NCBI RefSeq assembly: GCF_000949455.1
Contig: NZ_JXXK01000002.1
Coordinates: 203,333 to 267,332, forward strand
DNA: 64,000 nucleotides
From: Ruthenibacterium lactatiformans
GTDB taxonomy: Bacteria; Bacillota; Clostridia; Oscillospirales; Ruminococcaceae
Direction of reading: 5' to 3'
The notes below the pieces were generated by a model, which saw only the letters and a program-made list of their open reading frames with translations, did no database searches and had not been told where the DNA came from. Positions within the stretch are counted from its first letter, which is position 1. Each line of letters starts with the position of its first letter. Positions 1 to 9,163 of the stretch are shown here, piece by piece. A program made the position numbers and the translations under genes.

Positions 1-1009
1 ACGCCCCAAGGTTCGCCGATGCATCATAACCCGGCTCCCCTTCAAATGCCGTGATCTTTGCTTTTTCCGTGGCCGTTCCCGGTATCCAGTTGCACAGCCG
101 CATCTCAGACCACGGATAGATATTGTCAAAATCGTTCACGATGCCAGCATCGAATGTCCCCATGTGCGCAGCAGCGGTCTTTCCCTCGGCATTGTACAGA
201 CGCGTACATGCAGAGTTGATGCCGTCCCAAAGAGCGCCATACCGGTGCACACCAACACCAAAGCTCTGCGCCGCATCTTCTGCGCGTTTTGCGGCCGCCT
301 CTGCTGTTGCGGCCTTCTTTGTGACCTCTTCGAGCTGTTTTTCGCCTTCTGCCGCGACCGCGTTTTTCTGTTCCGTCCCTTCCGTGGTGATTTTCGCAAG
401 CGCAGTGTCTTTTGTGTCCGCAACTTTTTTTACCGCTGCGTCAGACGCCTGCGTACCAGCATTTTCTACTGCCTGCACTGCATCTGTTTCAGCCGTTTCA
501 ATGGCTGTGAGCGCCGCATTTGATGCATCTTCGGCAGATTTAGCGGACGCGGCCGCAGCCTGCGCCGATGCATCTGCGGCGTTCGCAGATTCTGCCGCTG
601 CCACCCGGTCTCCTCTTGTTTCTGCAAGTATCTGGTCAATGATGGACGGCGTGGTGCCGCCCTCGCCATCTTCCGTCCCCGAATGATCTGCCACGCGATA
701 TGTCAAATCGTGGCTGATACGCCGCACGCCGCTGGATACGCCCGTAAATACAATATGACCCGAAACCGTATGCGTGGCCTTTGCCGTTGCCTCTGGCGGC
801 ACGTTGATGTAGCCATCTTTGCCAAGCAGCACACGAACGGGTTCTTCACCCGGCGGGCAAAATGTCGCCGTGATGTCAAGCCCGTCCCAGGCATCGCCCG
901 CAGTGATGTGCAACTGCTCAATTCCATAGCTCCCGCGCGTGCCGAACATCAGATAGCGCTCGCCTACCAAGGCGGCTTCATATCCGTTCAGTTCTATTTC
1001 ATGGAGCAT
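1..1009 (-). CDS. Tail fibre / baseplate appendage protein, 3' end cut by the window
   Basis: An open frame of 336 codons runs from ATG at 1009 off the left edge. AGGGGG lies just upstream. The N-terminal 110 residues are a compact domain (starts MLHEIELNGYEAAL), as seen in proteins that attach fibres to the tail tip. Residues about 125-235 are rich in Ala, Glu and Lys with an AAxxA periodicity and no Pro or Gly, so a trimeric coiled-coil stalk is likely. A globular part follows. Gene order after the tail-tip proteins supports a fibre or baseplate upper protein. The receptor-binding end is not visible. Confidence 0.75.
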   Translation of the reverse strand, partial: MLHEIELNGYEAALVGERYLMFGTRGSYGIEQLHITAGDAWDGLDITATFCPPGEEPVRVLLGKDGYINVPPEATAKATHTVSGHIVFTGVSSGVRRISHDLTYRVADHSGTEDGEGGTTPSIIDQILAETRGDRVAAAESANAADASAQAAAASAKSAEDASNAALTAIETAETDAVQAVENAGTQASDAAVKKVADTKDTALAKITTEGTEQKNAVAAEGEKQLEEVTKKAATAEAAAKRAEDAAQSFGVGVHRYGALWDGINSACTRLYNAEGKTAAAHMGTFDAGIVNDFDNIYPWSEMRLCNWIPGTATEKAKITAFEGEPGYDASANLGA

Positions 1010-1022
1010 GACAGCGCCCCCT

Positions 1023-1427
1023 TTACAGTCCCAGCGCGGCAAGCTGCTGCTCGATGTAGGTGCGCTGCTCCAGCTCGGCCACAAGGTGCATTTCTTCAAC
1101 GACCTGCCCGGTGGCAATGTCTGTTTTGCTCACGCGCTTTTTGCCGATGCTCGCCACAAGGCAATAGTGCTGGTATAGCGTGTCATAAAGGACATCTCCC
1201 TTTTTGATTCCACGGCCCGGGTCATCTGCATCGGCAATTCCTTGCATTTTGATTTCGGCCGTTGCAGTCTCATCCATAAAAGCAGCTTCAAACTCCGCCG
1301 CTGTCATGGTATCCTCCGCCATGTGAATTTCCATGCGGCTGCGGACGTTCGGGCTACCGCTGGGATAGACTACCGTTTCATTTAGCGCATCATATTTTCT
1401 CCCGTTTTTCAGTGTGATTATTAGCAT
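1023..1427 (-). CDS. Hypothetical tail-module protein, 134 aa
   Basis: Starts at ATG with AAGGAGG upstream and ends 13 nt before the fibre gene. The first 50 residues look like a beta-rich domain (MLIITLKNGRKYDAL), followed by an acidic helix-forming part ending in EQQLAALGL. No catalytic motif is seen. Its place between two appendage genes suggests a small tail accessory or fibre-assembly protein, which is inference from position only. Confidence 0.6.
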   Translation of the reverse strand: MLIITLKNGRKYDALNETVVYPSGSPNVRSRMEIHMAEDTMTAAEFEAAFMDETATAEIKMQGIADADDPGRGIKKGDVLYDTLYQHYCLVASIGKKRVSKTDIATGQVVEEMHLVAELEQRTYIEQQLAALGL

Positions 1428-1460
1428 TGTATATGCCTCCTTGAAATATTCCCAGACGCA

Positions 1461-2096
1461 TCAAGCCGGGATTTGAATGAGATTGTTCAGGTTGATGTTA
1501 TTACAATATGCGTTGTACCCCCAAAGCAAAAATCCGATGTAGTAACTTCCAGTGACGCTAGAAAGGTATTCAATAGTAGTGTTGTTTACTGGCCAACTGT
1601 ATGTCCAGTCATAATGCTGGTCTCCACTACGGAATACATCCTTACCTGGAGCGCTGATTAAGCCCGTATCTTCTAGATTGCTGAATGGAAGCGGATTGCT
1701 GGGGACACTTGACAACAAAACGAGTTTCAGGTTGATATTCCATAAAAATCCACTTGTATCCCTTGTGGTATTAGAACCAGTACCACTGAGATAAAATGAA
1801 AACCTGTCTCCGGCTTTTACGTTGATTTTGTTTCCTGTATGGCACAATGTACCAAAATATGTATTACTGTTGTAGCCATTACTGCTAATGGCCGTGCCAA
1901 GTGCCCACTGTCCGGACACGTTTGCCATGTAGTAATTAGCCCATCCTCCGCTCGAACCCGTTCCGCCATTTACCCACAAATCAGTTTGTCGTTTCCAAAC
2001 CTCCACATTATTTGCTTTAAGGCTTGATAAAGAAACACCATTCTCTTTGACCGCTCCGCTTCCGGGTATTGAACTACCGTTAAAAATCAAAGGCAT
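1461..2096 (-). CDS. Putative receptor-binding / tail appendage protein, 211 aa
   Basis: Gly, Ser, Asn, Thr, Tyr and Trp-rich protein with no predicted helix or membrane segment, typical of beta-structured phage adhesins. The opening NGSSIPGSGAVKENG is a common style for tail appendages. The gene is clearly more AT-rich than its neighbours, with Asn AAT/AAC, Tyr TAT and Ile ATA codons. This suggests separate acquisition, as expected for a host-range cassette. Start ATG has AGGCGGTG upstream. No enzyme motif was recognised. Confidence 0.55.
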   Translation of the reverse strand: MPLIFNGSSIPGSGAVKENGVSLSSLKANNVEVWKRQTDLWVNGGTGSSGGWANYYMANVSGQWALGTAISSNGYNSNTYFGTLCHTGNKINVKAGDRFSFYLSGTGSNTTRDTSGFLWNINLKLVLLSSVPSNPLPFSNLEDTGLISAPGKDVFRSGDQHYDWTYSWPVNNTTIEYLSSVTGSYYIGFLLWGYNAYCNNINLNNLIQIPA

Positions 2097-2109
2097 GTTT
2101 GCACCGCCT

Positions 2110-2607
2110 TTACGTATAAGTGATGGACAGCGTAGTGCCGGACAGGCTCATTGATATATTGCTGGCCCGCCGTGCATTGGAAAGCCTGTCGTCGTTGCCT
2201 TGGCACACGGTGCCCGCCGCTGTGCCGAAGTTCTTGTTGAAGGCAGTATTTTTTGTGAAGGCGGGTTCGGCTCCGAGGGCGGCCCGTGCTTCAGCAGCAG
2301 TTGCTTTTCCTGTGCCGCCGTGTTCGATTCCAATTACTGAACTACCGTCTGCGCCGATTGCATTCAGCAAAGCCAGCAGTGCAGAAAATGCGTCCGCGGG
2401 GCTGGGGTCTGTTACGTCAGGGCATAACACGGAGGCCAATGCGTCTGGAAGCACCGCGGCCTTGCTGTATGGTGTGCCCTCGGTTATCGGCGCATCGTTG
2501 CGTGTCAGAGTGATGTTGAAAGCTTCTCCGGCCTGTAGTTTTTGCAGGTCACTTGCGGTAATGGTTGCTGTGTACCGTCCCGGCGCGCCAGGTACTCGGT
2601 CCGTCAT
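2110..2607 (-). CDS. Tail appendage protein with fibre-like repeat motif, 165 aa
   Basis: ATG at 2607 overlaps the upstream stop by 4 nt. The N-terminal part looks beta-rich. Residues about 90-115 contain GIEHGGTGKATAAEARAALG, a motif widespread in phage tail fibres. The C-terminal region has a LSNARRASNI segment, also fibre-like. A longer in-frame reading exists upstream, but it only overlaps the neighbouring gene and was not used. Confidence 0.65.
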   Translation of the reverse strand: MTDRVPGAPGRYTATITASDLQKLQAGEAFNITLTRNDAPITEGTPYSKAAVLPDALASVLCPDVTDPSPADAFSALLALLNAIGADGSSVIGIEHGGTGKATAAEARAALGAEPAFTKNTAFNKNFGTAAGTVCQGNDDRLSNARRASNISMSLSGTTLSITYT

Positions 2608-3032
2608 AATCCTGTCTCCTCTCCGGCGTATGCTGCGCCGCTGTATTGATAAGCGTTTTGAATACCGCAGATGCGGTCGTGCACTTGCAGGAGCGCTTTC
2701 TCTATGGCGTTCGCCCCACGGTAGGTCAAGAAGTTCATGTCCACCGGAAAATCCACCGGAGCGAGAATCCCCATAGTAGACAGTAAGGTCGTCACGTTCT
2801 CCAAATACACGGCCATATTTGCTGTGCGTATCCATTTGTCTGGGTCATATGCCTCTGGCGGCGCCCAGTCGGTTTTCGGCGCCACTGCTGTTTGTAGATC
2901 GAGCTGAGGTAGCAGTGCAGCCAGTTCTTCCACCGCCTGTCCTACCCGGTTGAGGTCCTCGGCTTGATATATCCCCTTAGAGTTGCCCAGCAGGACGTCT
3001 GTTTCCGTGCGGTCAATCACAAGATCTATCAA
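2604..3032 (-). CDS. Tail-tip associated protein, 142 aa, unknown function
   Basis: Starts with TTG after GGAGGTAATATT and overlaps the upstream gene by 4 nt, so it is translationally coupled. Soluble, mixed alpha/beta, with no catalytic motif and no membrane segment. It sits between the long tail-tip protein and the fibre-like protein, in a position where Clostridia siphophages often carry a small conserved tail protein. Function is inferred from position only. Confidence 0.55.
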   Translation of the reverse strand: MIDLVIDRTETDVLLGNSKGIYQAEDLNRVGQAVEELAALLPQLDLQTAVAPKTDWAPPEAYDPDKWIRTANMAVYLENVTTLLSTMGILAPVDFPVDMNFLTYRGANAIEKALLQVHDRICGIQNAYQYSGAAYAGEETGL

Positions 3033-4690
3033 AATATTACCTCCTCGGCAGCAAACATCTGGCCAGCATACCCAACTGCGGTTTGTGCGGGCAGCTCCAG
3101 CCCTACCACGGTAATTGCGGCGGTCACTGCACTCCGAGTGATGTCCTGCTCCATCCGGGTGACGAACCCGTCAATGTTCCGGCCCCAGTTGCTGTAGCTG
3201 ACCACTCGTTCGCCGGCCTGTTGCCCATTCACTACGATTTCTTCGGTCAGGGTTTGTCGTAGCAGATAGAATGCATACAGCCGCTCCAACGCCGCTGCGG
3301 CGTTCTCAACAGTCAGCAGCGTGGCCTGCTCCACCCGCACCACATTGCCGCGTTCTGCTGCGAGTGCCTGCGGATTTGCCTTGGCCAGCGTGCGCGTGGT
3401 GTGGATGTACTTCTTGCCGGTCAGGGTGACTTCGCCCTCGGCGGTGATCGTCACCCAGTTGGCGCCGCTATCCACCAATGTGCCTCCCGTGATAGCATAA
3501 CCATAGTGTGGTGCGTCCCAAGTGTACATCACAGCCTCTCCGGATATCGGTTCTGAGCGCAGGAGTTCTTCTGTCTCGTCCCCGGCAGCGTAGCTGTGTG
3601 CGACCACCTCTACGCGAGCAACCCGGGAGGCGGTTTCAACCACGGCCCCGGGAAAGATCCGGGATGCCGGGATGGTGGATGCCACTCCGTCTGGTCGTGG
3701 TATGAACCGCACCGCGTATCCTCCCTGCGTAGTAACCATGGCGCCAATGGAAAGCGCCACTTGCTGGAGTGCTTCCCGGCGCGTGCAGATGGGCAGGTAT
3801 CCGCTGATGGTGGCGGCGGTGAAATCCTCGGCCAGGCTGTATTCGATGGTTCCCAGGATGTCGGTTAACAAAGCTGCCACAGGGGCTTCCTCGTAGATGC
3901 CTCCGAAGAAGTCGTCGTCCAGCCGCCCGAGGATGGATTGAGTGGTGAAAGTGTAGAAGTGCGAGCCTTCCCGGGTCGAGGTGCGTATGTAGTGCGCGGC
4001 CCGCAGGCCGCCATCCACGTACAGCTCAATTGCCTGGTGTTCCTGCGGTGCGTAGTCTCGCCCGTGTCGGTCGTTGAACTCCAATGTGAACTCATCCACC
4101 GAAAGTTCAGTCATCCCCGGGTCGACCTCGGCCAGGTACTGTACTCGGGTGAGTTCAGTTTCGTCCAGTGTAATCAGTTGGCCAATACGTAACTGGGTGA
4201 GCTTGGCGAAGTGCCCGGGGTGGTTTGTCGCCAGCAGTTGAATGTTGATGCGGTCGAAGCTCTCTACCGTCTGTGTAAGTACCCACTGTGGGTCGTCAGG
4301 CTCTGCTGTCGTGTCAGCCAGCAACGTGGTGCCGCTATACCACCGCACCCGCAGTTTACTGCAATACTGCCCGGTGGACGGGCTGAACGTGAACGTCAGA
4401 CCGGTTGCGGTGTACGGAGCGGTGAAGGTAATGTCTATCTCGGGGGGCGTCTCAAACATGCAATCATCGTCGCTCCGGTTGAGGCTCCAGCAGGCCGTGG
4501 GCTCCCCGTCGGTCACTGTCCGGCTGCCGTCCAATACCCATTCTCCCGGCTCCAGTGTAGCTACTGCTACATCATCCACTCCCGCCATCAGCCGAGAGCT
4601 ACTGCAGAAGCCCTGTCCGCCGATCCAAGCGGCTGTGCCGGCGTCCTGTGCCCCTACAGGATAGTCGAGGTATTTCGCATACACACTCAT
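3029..4690 (-). CDS. Phage tail / baseplate protein (tail-tip, 553 aa)
   Basis: Start MSVYAKYLDYPVG at 4690 overlaps the upstream stop by 4 nt; an 18-codon extension upstream has no ribosome site. The protein is long and beta-rich, with an N-terminal sugar-binding-like sandwich (about 60-190) and then a region (about 200-330) resembling tail-hub domains (ELSVDEFTLEFND). It follows the Dit-position protein 4687-5091 and the tape measure. A tail-associated lysin-like or hub protein is likely. No peptidase motif was found. Confidence 0.65.
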   Translation of the reverse strand: MSVYAKYLDYPVGAQDAGTAAWIGGQGFCSSSRLMAGVDDVAVATLEPGEWVLDGSRTVTDGEPTACWSLNRSDDDCMFETPPEIDITFTAPYTATGLTFTFSPSTGQYCSKLRVRWYSGTTLLADTTAEPDDPQWVLTQTVESFDRINIQLLATNHPGHFAKLTQLRIGQLITLDETELTRVQYLAEVDPGMTELSVDEFTLEFNDRHGRDYAPQEHQAIELYVDGGLRAAHYIRTSTREGSHFYTFTTQSILGRLDDDFFGGIYEEAPVAALLTDILGTIEYSLAEDFTAATISGYLPICTRREALQQVALSIGAMVTTQGGYAVRFIPRPDGVASTIPASRIFPGAVVETASRVARVEVVAHSYAAGDETEELLRSEPISGEAVMYTWDAPHYGYAITGGTLVDSGANWVTITAEGEVTLTGKKYIHTTRTLAKANPQALAAERGNVVRVEQATLLTVENAAAALERLYAFYLLRQTLTEEIVVNGQQAGERVVSYSNWGRNIDGFVTRMEQDITRSAVTAAITVVGLELPAQTAVGYAGQMFAAEEVIF

Positions 4691-5091
4691 TTGGGCCGCC
4701 TCCTCGGGCTCATGGCGACGAATGACAGCTGTATCTCGCCCCATTGCGTGTGGTCTGGGTCAAGCCTGATGAGAGCCTGCTCGCCGCTCGTAATATACAT
4801 GCGTTGTGTGATGGTGCCCTGATTGTATGGGAATGTACACACATGAGATACGGTCGGCTCGCTCAAAATGTCCCACAGAGCGTCCAGATCCGCCGCCCCG
4901 ACGCCGTTTGCCCGTGCACGGATGGTCATCTTGTAGTTGTAAAAAGTACCGATGACGTCCCGGAACATCTCACCGTCGGCGGTTCGTCCGGTTTTTTCGC
5001 TGTCCAGGATGGAAAATGAACGGCTGTGGCTGGTCACCAGCACGTTATACGCCTTGCCGTCAAGAAGAAAAGTAGGAGGTTGTGCAGCCAT
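4687..5091 (-). CDS. Distal-tail-position protein, 134 aa
   Basis: First gene after the tape measure. Beta-rich and soluble, with motifs such as FSILDSEKTGRTADGEMFRD. In siphophages this position normally holds the distal tail (Dit) or an equivalent ring protein joining the tube to the tip. It is shorter than typical Dit proteins, so only the first-domain function (tube closure) may be present. Start ATG has TGAGGAT upstream. Confidence 0.6.
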   Translation of the reverse strand: MAAQPPTFLLDGKAYNVLVTSHSRSFSILDSEKTGRTADGEMFRDVIGTFYNYKMTIRARANGVGAADLDALWDILSEPTVSHVCTFPYNQGTITQRMYITSGEQALIRLDPDHTQWGEIQLSFVAMSPRRRPK

Positions 5092-5095
5092 ATCC

Positions 5096-7624
5096 TCACA
5101 CTACCCCCTTTACAAGTCTCGTTCCTCTGCGGTGCTGCTCACGTTCAATGACCGGGTGCAGCACTCTTGCCAGCTGGGCAAGGTCTCCGGTGAATTTGAT
5201 GGTGATATCTCCGCCGCCCTGCTGCGTCATCACTTCGGACAGTGCCTGCTTGATGGTCTCCAGCGGGGCTTCGATGTTGGTGCCGCTGCTCTGGTCGCCC
5301 AGAACGGCCATAAACTCACGATTCGGCGGAATGACCGCGCCCTGGGCAAGGTAGGGGATTTTTCCGATACTCGGGAAGTTAAAGCCTATCGTGTTCCCGG
5401 TAAACGGGTTTGTGAACGATATGCCGTTGACCTTCTCAATGACCCAGTTGATGGAGTCGATCAGACCATTCAGGATTCCTATAATTGCATTAATGGGTGC
5501 GAGTGCGATGGCCTTTAGAGCACCAAAGATACCGGCAAAGATTTCTTTGACTCCTTTCCATGCGCGTTCCCAGTCTCCCGTAAACACGCCGCGGATAAAG
5601 TCGATGATGCCATCGAATATCAGTTTGATGCTGTTCCAAATGTTTTTTACGTTCGCAAAAAACGCGTTCAGCAGATTGCCCAGGATGCCAAAGCTTTGGC
5701 TCCAGTCAGTCACGAAGATATTTTGCAGAAATGCATCGATCTCCTGCAGTTTCGCCTGTATCTGGTCACCCCATTTGGCGATAACGGCAATGAAGAGGAT
5801 GACGAGCCCAAGCAGGATTGTCGGCCACAAACCAATAGCCGCAACGATGGTAGAGAGCAGCGTGCCTATGCCGGAGACGACATGGGGCAATATGCTTGTG
5901 AAAAGAGTGCTGATGCAGGAGCCAAGCCCAGACAGCAGCATGGGCAGAAGTTGGGCGCCGAACATACGGAGCAGCTGTAGGCTGGAAAAAATCACCAACC
6001 CCATCAGTAGTGATGGCAGCAGCGGCTCAATGAGGCCGCCGAGGGAACGCAGAAGGCCAGCCCAATCAATGGTCTCGAGCATATCCAATATCCCTTCTCC
6101 GATTTTTCCCCAATCCACACTTTGAATAGCCTCTGCAAGAGCATCGATAAAGCCGATCGCAAAACTGCTTATCTGTGCGCCCAACATTGCCCAATCGAGG
6201 TTCGCGAGAAAAGTGCCGAGTGTACGTATCGCAATCGTGAATTTTGATGCGAAGAGTGCGCCAAGCTGTGCGCCGTCCACCTGGTTCAGAAGGCCGTTGA
6301 CAAAGCCGGCCAGCTTGGCCCCGAGCCCATTCCAATCGAATGTGGTGAGAAAGCTGAATGCAAACGATATCCCGTTCTGCAGCATCCCGCCCAGTTTCTG
6401 CCCCCAGCCATAGGCGTCCCAGCCGGCAATAATACTGTTGAGCTTGTCCGCAAGCATTGTACCGGCTCCGGCCCAATCGCCGCCCTTGATGGCATCCGTC
6501 AGGCTGTCGAGGAACGGATTGCTTGCCTCGTAAGCAAGGCTTGGCGGTGATGCGCTGCCACCACCAGAACCGGAACTGGTATCCAACGTGTTGATAGTGT
6601 CGAAACCGGCCAGCGCTTTTTTTGCGGCATTTGTACCGGCGGCCACTCCGCCCATGGCCTTCGCAGTGGATTTCAGGCTTGCAATGCTTTTCCCGCTGAA
6701 AAATGCGAATAGCCTGCCGATGTACGACAGCGCGATTGCTGCGGCATTTGCAATAGCGGTCAGGGCTGGAGTGAGCGCTGAGACGAGCGGCGCAGCAGCA
6801 TTCAGGGCGGCTCCCTTGAGGTTGGAAAGGGCAGATGTAAATGCGCCGGATTTCGTGAGCGCATTGTTCATTCCGGTCACGAAGCCGCGCAGTGCTTTGG
6901 AGATCCCATTAAATATCAATGCACCGAGCGCAATTTCACGCAGCCGGCTGCCGAAATGTCCCACTGCCTTTCCACCCAGCTTGGTTCGTGCTGTAAGGCG
7001 TTTGAAACCGTCGGAAAGTCGGCTGACAGCGCGGTGTGCCTTGCCCGCAAAGGAAGAAATACCCTGCACAAAGCTCGACATGGCGCTTGCAGCTCTCGCC
7101 TTTATTTGCTGCGCGCCCATTGCGGCATTGATTCCGTCCAACCGTTCGCGCAAAACCTGTTGCGCTGCGGCCATATGCTGCGTGCTCTGTGCATGCGCGT
7201 CTACTGCGGCCTTTGCCGCGCTTACCGCCGCCTCCTGTTTCGAAAGCGTTGCAGCGAGCGCTTCTGACTGCTTTACCGCCTCCGGGTTGTTGAGCATTGC
7301 GTTGTTTGTTGCCATGTTTGAGAGCGTCGAGGGCTTAAAGTTCTGAAACCCTGGTGTGGCTTTGATTTTGGCAAGTTCTGTCTGTTTTGCGGTTTCCAGC
7401 TTTGTGTTGACTCTATCAAGCTCCGCAGCGGTATCCGCAGCAGCCTTTTGGGCTTGGCGGAGATTGTCCGCCAGTTTTGTATCGCTTTTTGCAGCCGCCA
7501 GTTTTTGGTCGAGCTTAGCTATTTCCGCGGCGGTGCTTTTTGCGTCTTTTTGCAATACAGCAAGGTCTTTCAACGCCTGATCTTTGCGTATTTTGGTGTC
7601 TATTACGATTCTTCCGTCCGCCAT
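5096..7624 (-). CDS. Tape measure protein
   Basis: 842 aa; sets tail length and occupies the tail lumen. Residues 1-180 are a charged coiled coil rich in Ala, Lys and Glu. Hydrophobic stretches follow around 230-310 and 540-620 (for example LLGLVILFIAVIAKWG), as is usual for these proteins. ATG at 7624 is preferred over GTG at 7630 because GGGGG lies 7 nt before the ATG. It lies directly after the two tail-assembly chaperone genes, the invariable siphophage order. Confidence 0.93.
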   Translation of the reverse strand: MADGRIVIDTKIRKDQALKDLAVLQKDAKSTAAEIAKLDQKLAAAKSDTKLADNLRQAQKAAADTAAELDRVNTKLETAKQTELAKIKATPGFQNFKPSTLSNMATNNAMLNNPEAVKQSEALAATLSKQEAAVSAAKAAVDAHAQSTQHMAAAQQVLRERLDGINAAMGAQQIKARAASAMSSFVQGISSFAGKAHRAVSRLSDGFKRLTARTKLGGKAVGHFGSRLREIALGALIFNGISKALRGFVTGMNNALTKSGAFTSALSNLKGAALNAAAPLVSALTPALTAIANAAAIALSYIGRLFAFFSGKSIASLKSTAKAMGGVAAGTNAAKKALAGFDTINTLDTSSGSGGGSASPPSLAYEASNPFLDSLTDAIKGGDWAGAGTMLADKLNSIIAGWDAYGWGQKLGGMLQNGISFAFSFLTTFDWNGLGAKLAGFVNGLLNQVDGAQLGALFASKFTIAIRTLGTFLANLDWAMLGAQISSFAIGFIDALAEAIQSVDWGKIGEGILDMLETIDWAGLLRSLGGLIEPLLPSLLMGLVIFSSLQLLRMFGAQLLPMLLSGLGSCISTLFTSILPHVVSGIGTLLSTIVAAIGLWPTILLGLVILFIAVIAKWGDQIQAKLQEIDAFLQNIFVTDWSQSFGILGNLLNAFFANVKNIWNSIKLIFDGIIDFIRGVFTGDWERAWKGVKEIFAGIFGALKAIALAPINAIIGILNGLIDSINWVIEKVNGISFTNPFTGNTIGFNFPSIGKIPYLAQGAVIPPNREFMAVLGDQSSGTNIEAPLETIKQALSEVMTQQGGGDITIKFTGDLAQLARVLHPVIEREQHRRGTRLVKGVV

Positions 7625-7626
7625 GC

Positions 7627-8178
7627 TCACACCCCCAATCGTTCAAAAAATGCCTGCTCCTCCGAGGTCAGCGTTGGTGCAATGCTTATCAGGTCCGGGT
7701 TGTCCCGGACAAATTCCTGCTCGTACTTTTCCAGCTTTTGGCCCTTTATCCGTTTGCTTCGTATGCCCACAACGGTAGCAAAAAGCCCCCGCCCGATGCT
7801 GCTGTATGCTCCGATAAACTCCCACCAGTGCAGGTAATCGCACCGGCGGCAGGAATATCCGAGCACCGCATCGATGGCGGGGGCGATCAATCCCGCGTCC
7901 TTTGTCCAGTCGACAAGCTTTGGCTTGGGCGGCTGGTTTTCAGGCGTGGGTTCACCCAGATTGATAAATTCCATTGCTGCTTTGAACGCTCCATCCCAAT
8001 CCTGTATATCCTTCCACTCGGGATAGAGTATACGCACGCATGCGGCAGCCCTTTCGGGCATTGTCAGATCCAGGTCATCCAATGCAGCCAGTGCATCCAA
8101 CACGGCGCGAAAATCCGAGCGGATGGGCGTTTCTTTTCCGTCAACAGTCGCGGTCGTGGGCAGGCTCCACGCGCTCAC
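7627..8178 (-). CDS. Gp15-family tail assembly protein
   Basis: 183 aa. The middle carries the Gp15-family signature: a CxxC-like pair (SCRRCDYLHWW), then EFIGAYSSIGRGLFATVVGIR and KGQKLEKYEQEF. The family sits between the tail chaperone and the tape measure in many Gram-positive siphophages and probably helps load the tape measure. It starts with GTG, overlapping the preceding gene by 4 nt. Confidence 0.8.
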   Translation of the reverse strand: MSAWSLPTTATVDGKETPIRSDFRAVLDALAALDDLDLTMPERAAACVRILYPEWKDIQDWDGAFKAAMEFINLGEPTPENQPPKPKLVDWTKDAGLIAPAIDAVLGYSCRRCDYLHWWEFIGAYSSIGRGLFATVVGIRSKRIKGQKLEKYEQEFVRDNPDLISIAPTLTSEEQAFFERLGV

Positions 8179-8621
8179 CGCTGTTCGGGCGCAAGGCCGA
8201 TGGCCTTACCCTCGTATTTTCCGGTATGCGCTTTAATGCGGGCTTCGCTGTTGGCCTGTGCAGTTTTCTGTGCCTCCAGAATAATAGGTTCAACAGCCTG
8301 CAGAACGTGGTCGAGTACCATGCTGCCGTCCTCGCAGATCGCAAGGCTGCTGACCTGCTGGAAGAACACTTCCGAAACTGGCGTGCCGAAAGCATGGTCG
8401 ATTTGCGCTTTCACCTCGCGGTCAAGCATGGCCAGACCGTCCGCCGTGTCGTATTCTCCTTCTGGAGTGCTTGCCAATTCGCGCACGCGCTTCTCGGCGT
8501 CCTTCCACCGGGGCAGCAGCCCCGGGTCGGAAGGGTTAAAATGGATTGTGCCGAGGGTATTCCCGTCGGTGTCGCAAACTTCAAAACTCTTGAGCCCAAG
8601 GTCAATTTTAAGCATTGCCAT
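8175..8621 (-). CDS. Tail assembly chaperone
   Basis: 148 aa, acidic, helical. The opening MLKIDLGLKSFEVCDTDGN and the position between major tail protein and Gp15 fit the first tail chaperone of Clostridia siphophages. In many phages this gene and the next are expressed partly as a frameshift fusion; here they simply overlap by 4 nt (ATG/GTG region) and I see no obvious slippery site. GGAGGG precedes the ATG. Confidence 0.7.
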   Translation of the reverse strand: MAMLKIDLGLKSFEVCDTDGNTLGTIHFNPSDPGLLPRWKDAEKRVRELASTPEGEYDTADGLAMLDREVKAQIDHAFGTPVSEVFFQQVSSLAICEDGSMVLDHVLQAVEPIILEAQKTAQANSEARIKAHTGKYEGKAIGLAPEQR

Positions 8622-8636
8622 TACGCATCCCTCCTG

Positions 8637-9161
8637 TTATGCTGCGGTGGTCGGCGTGAAAGTAGGAACGCCGTTTGCGACAGTAGCTGTGCCGAGGACT
8701 TTTTCATTGCTGAGATACACGTTCATCGGCATGCCGACATAGGTGCTTCCGCCAAGGCTCTGCGGTACGATCGTGCAGTTGGTGTGCTTTTCAGCGGTGA
8801 ATGCGGATGCAGTGCCGAGAAAGCAGTGCACATGAAGAATGGTGAACTGGCCCAGCTCTGCAATGGCGTTGCGGCGCTCGATGTCGAGAAGCTTTGCGCT
8901 CAGTTTCTGCCCACCGCGGATGGTACAGGGGTCAAGGTCGAGCTCAGGCTTTGCGGGGCTTACCTCCGTGTCGGTAATGCCGAGAATGTCGGTCGTCTGG
9001 TTCGTGTCGTGATTGAATGCTACGCTTGCATCCTCTACGCCGCGGCCAAGAAGCTCCCACTCTTCGGTTTCACCGGTCCCCATATTTACAAAAATCATTT
9101 CGAGCTTACGGTCGGCCTTAAGGCCGTTCGCAAGATTGATAGCAGCTGCGGTATCCGCCAT
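8637..9161 (-). CDS. Major tail protein
   Basis: 174 aa; subunit of the tail tube. Starts MADTAAAINLANGLKADRKL after AGAGGAGG; the open frame continues upstream but overlaps another gene. Beta-rich with a Gly/Thr-rich end (VANGVPTFTPTTAA). Position after head-tail joining proteins and before the tail chaperones is the standard place for the tube protein. Confidence 0.8.
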   Translation of the reverse strand: MADTAAAINLANGLKADRKLEMIFVNMGTGETEEWELLGRGVEDASVAFNHDTNQTTDILGITDTEVSPAKPELDLDPCTIRGGQKLSAKLLDIERRNAIAELGQFTILHVHCFLGTASAFTAEKHTNCTIVPQSLGGSTYVGMPMNVYLSNEKVLGTATVANGVPTFTPTTAA

Positions 9162-9163
9162 GG

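Noticed and set aside
123..686. Plus-strand ORF of 187 codons, Ala/Ser-rich
   Set aside because: Complement of the Ala-rich stalk of the minus-strand fibre gene; no ribosome site and wrong direction.
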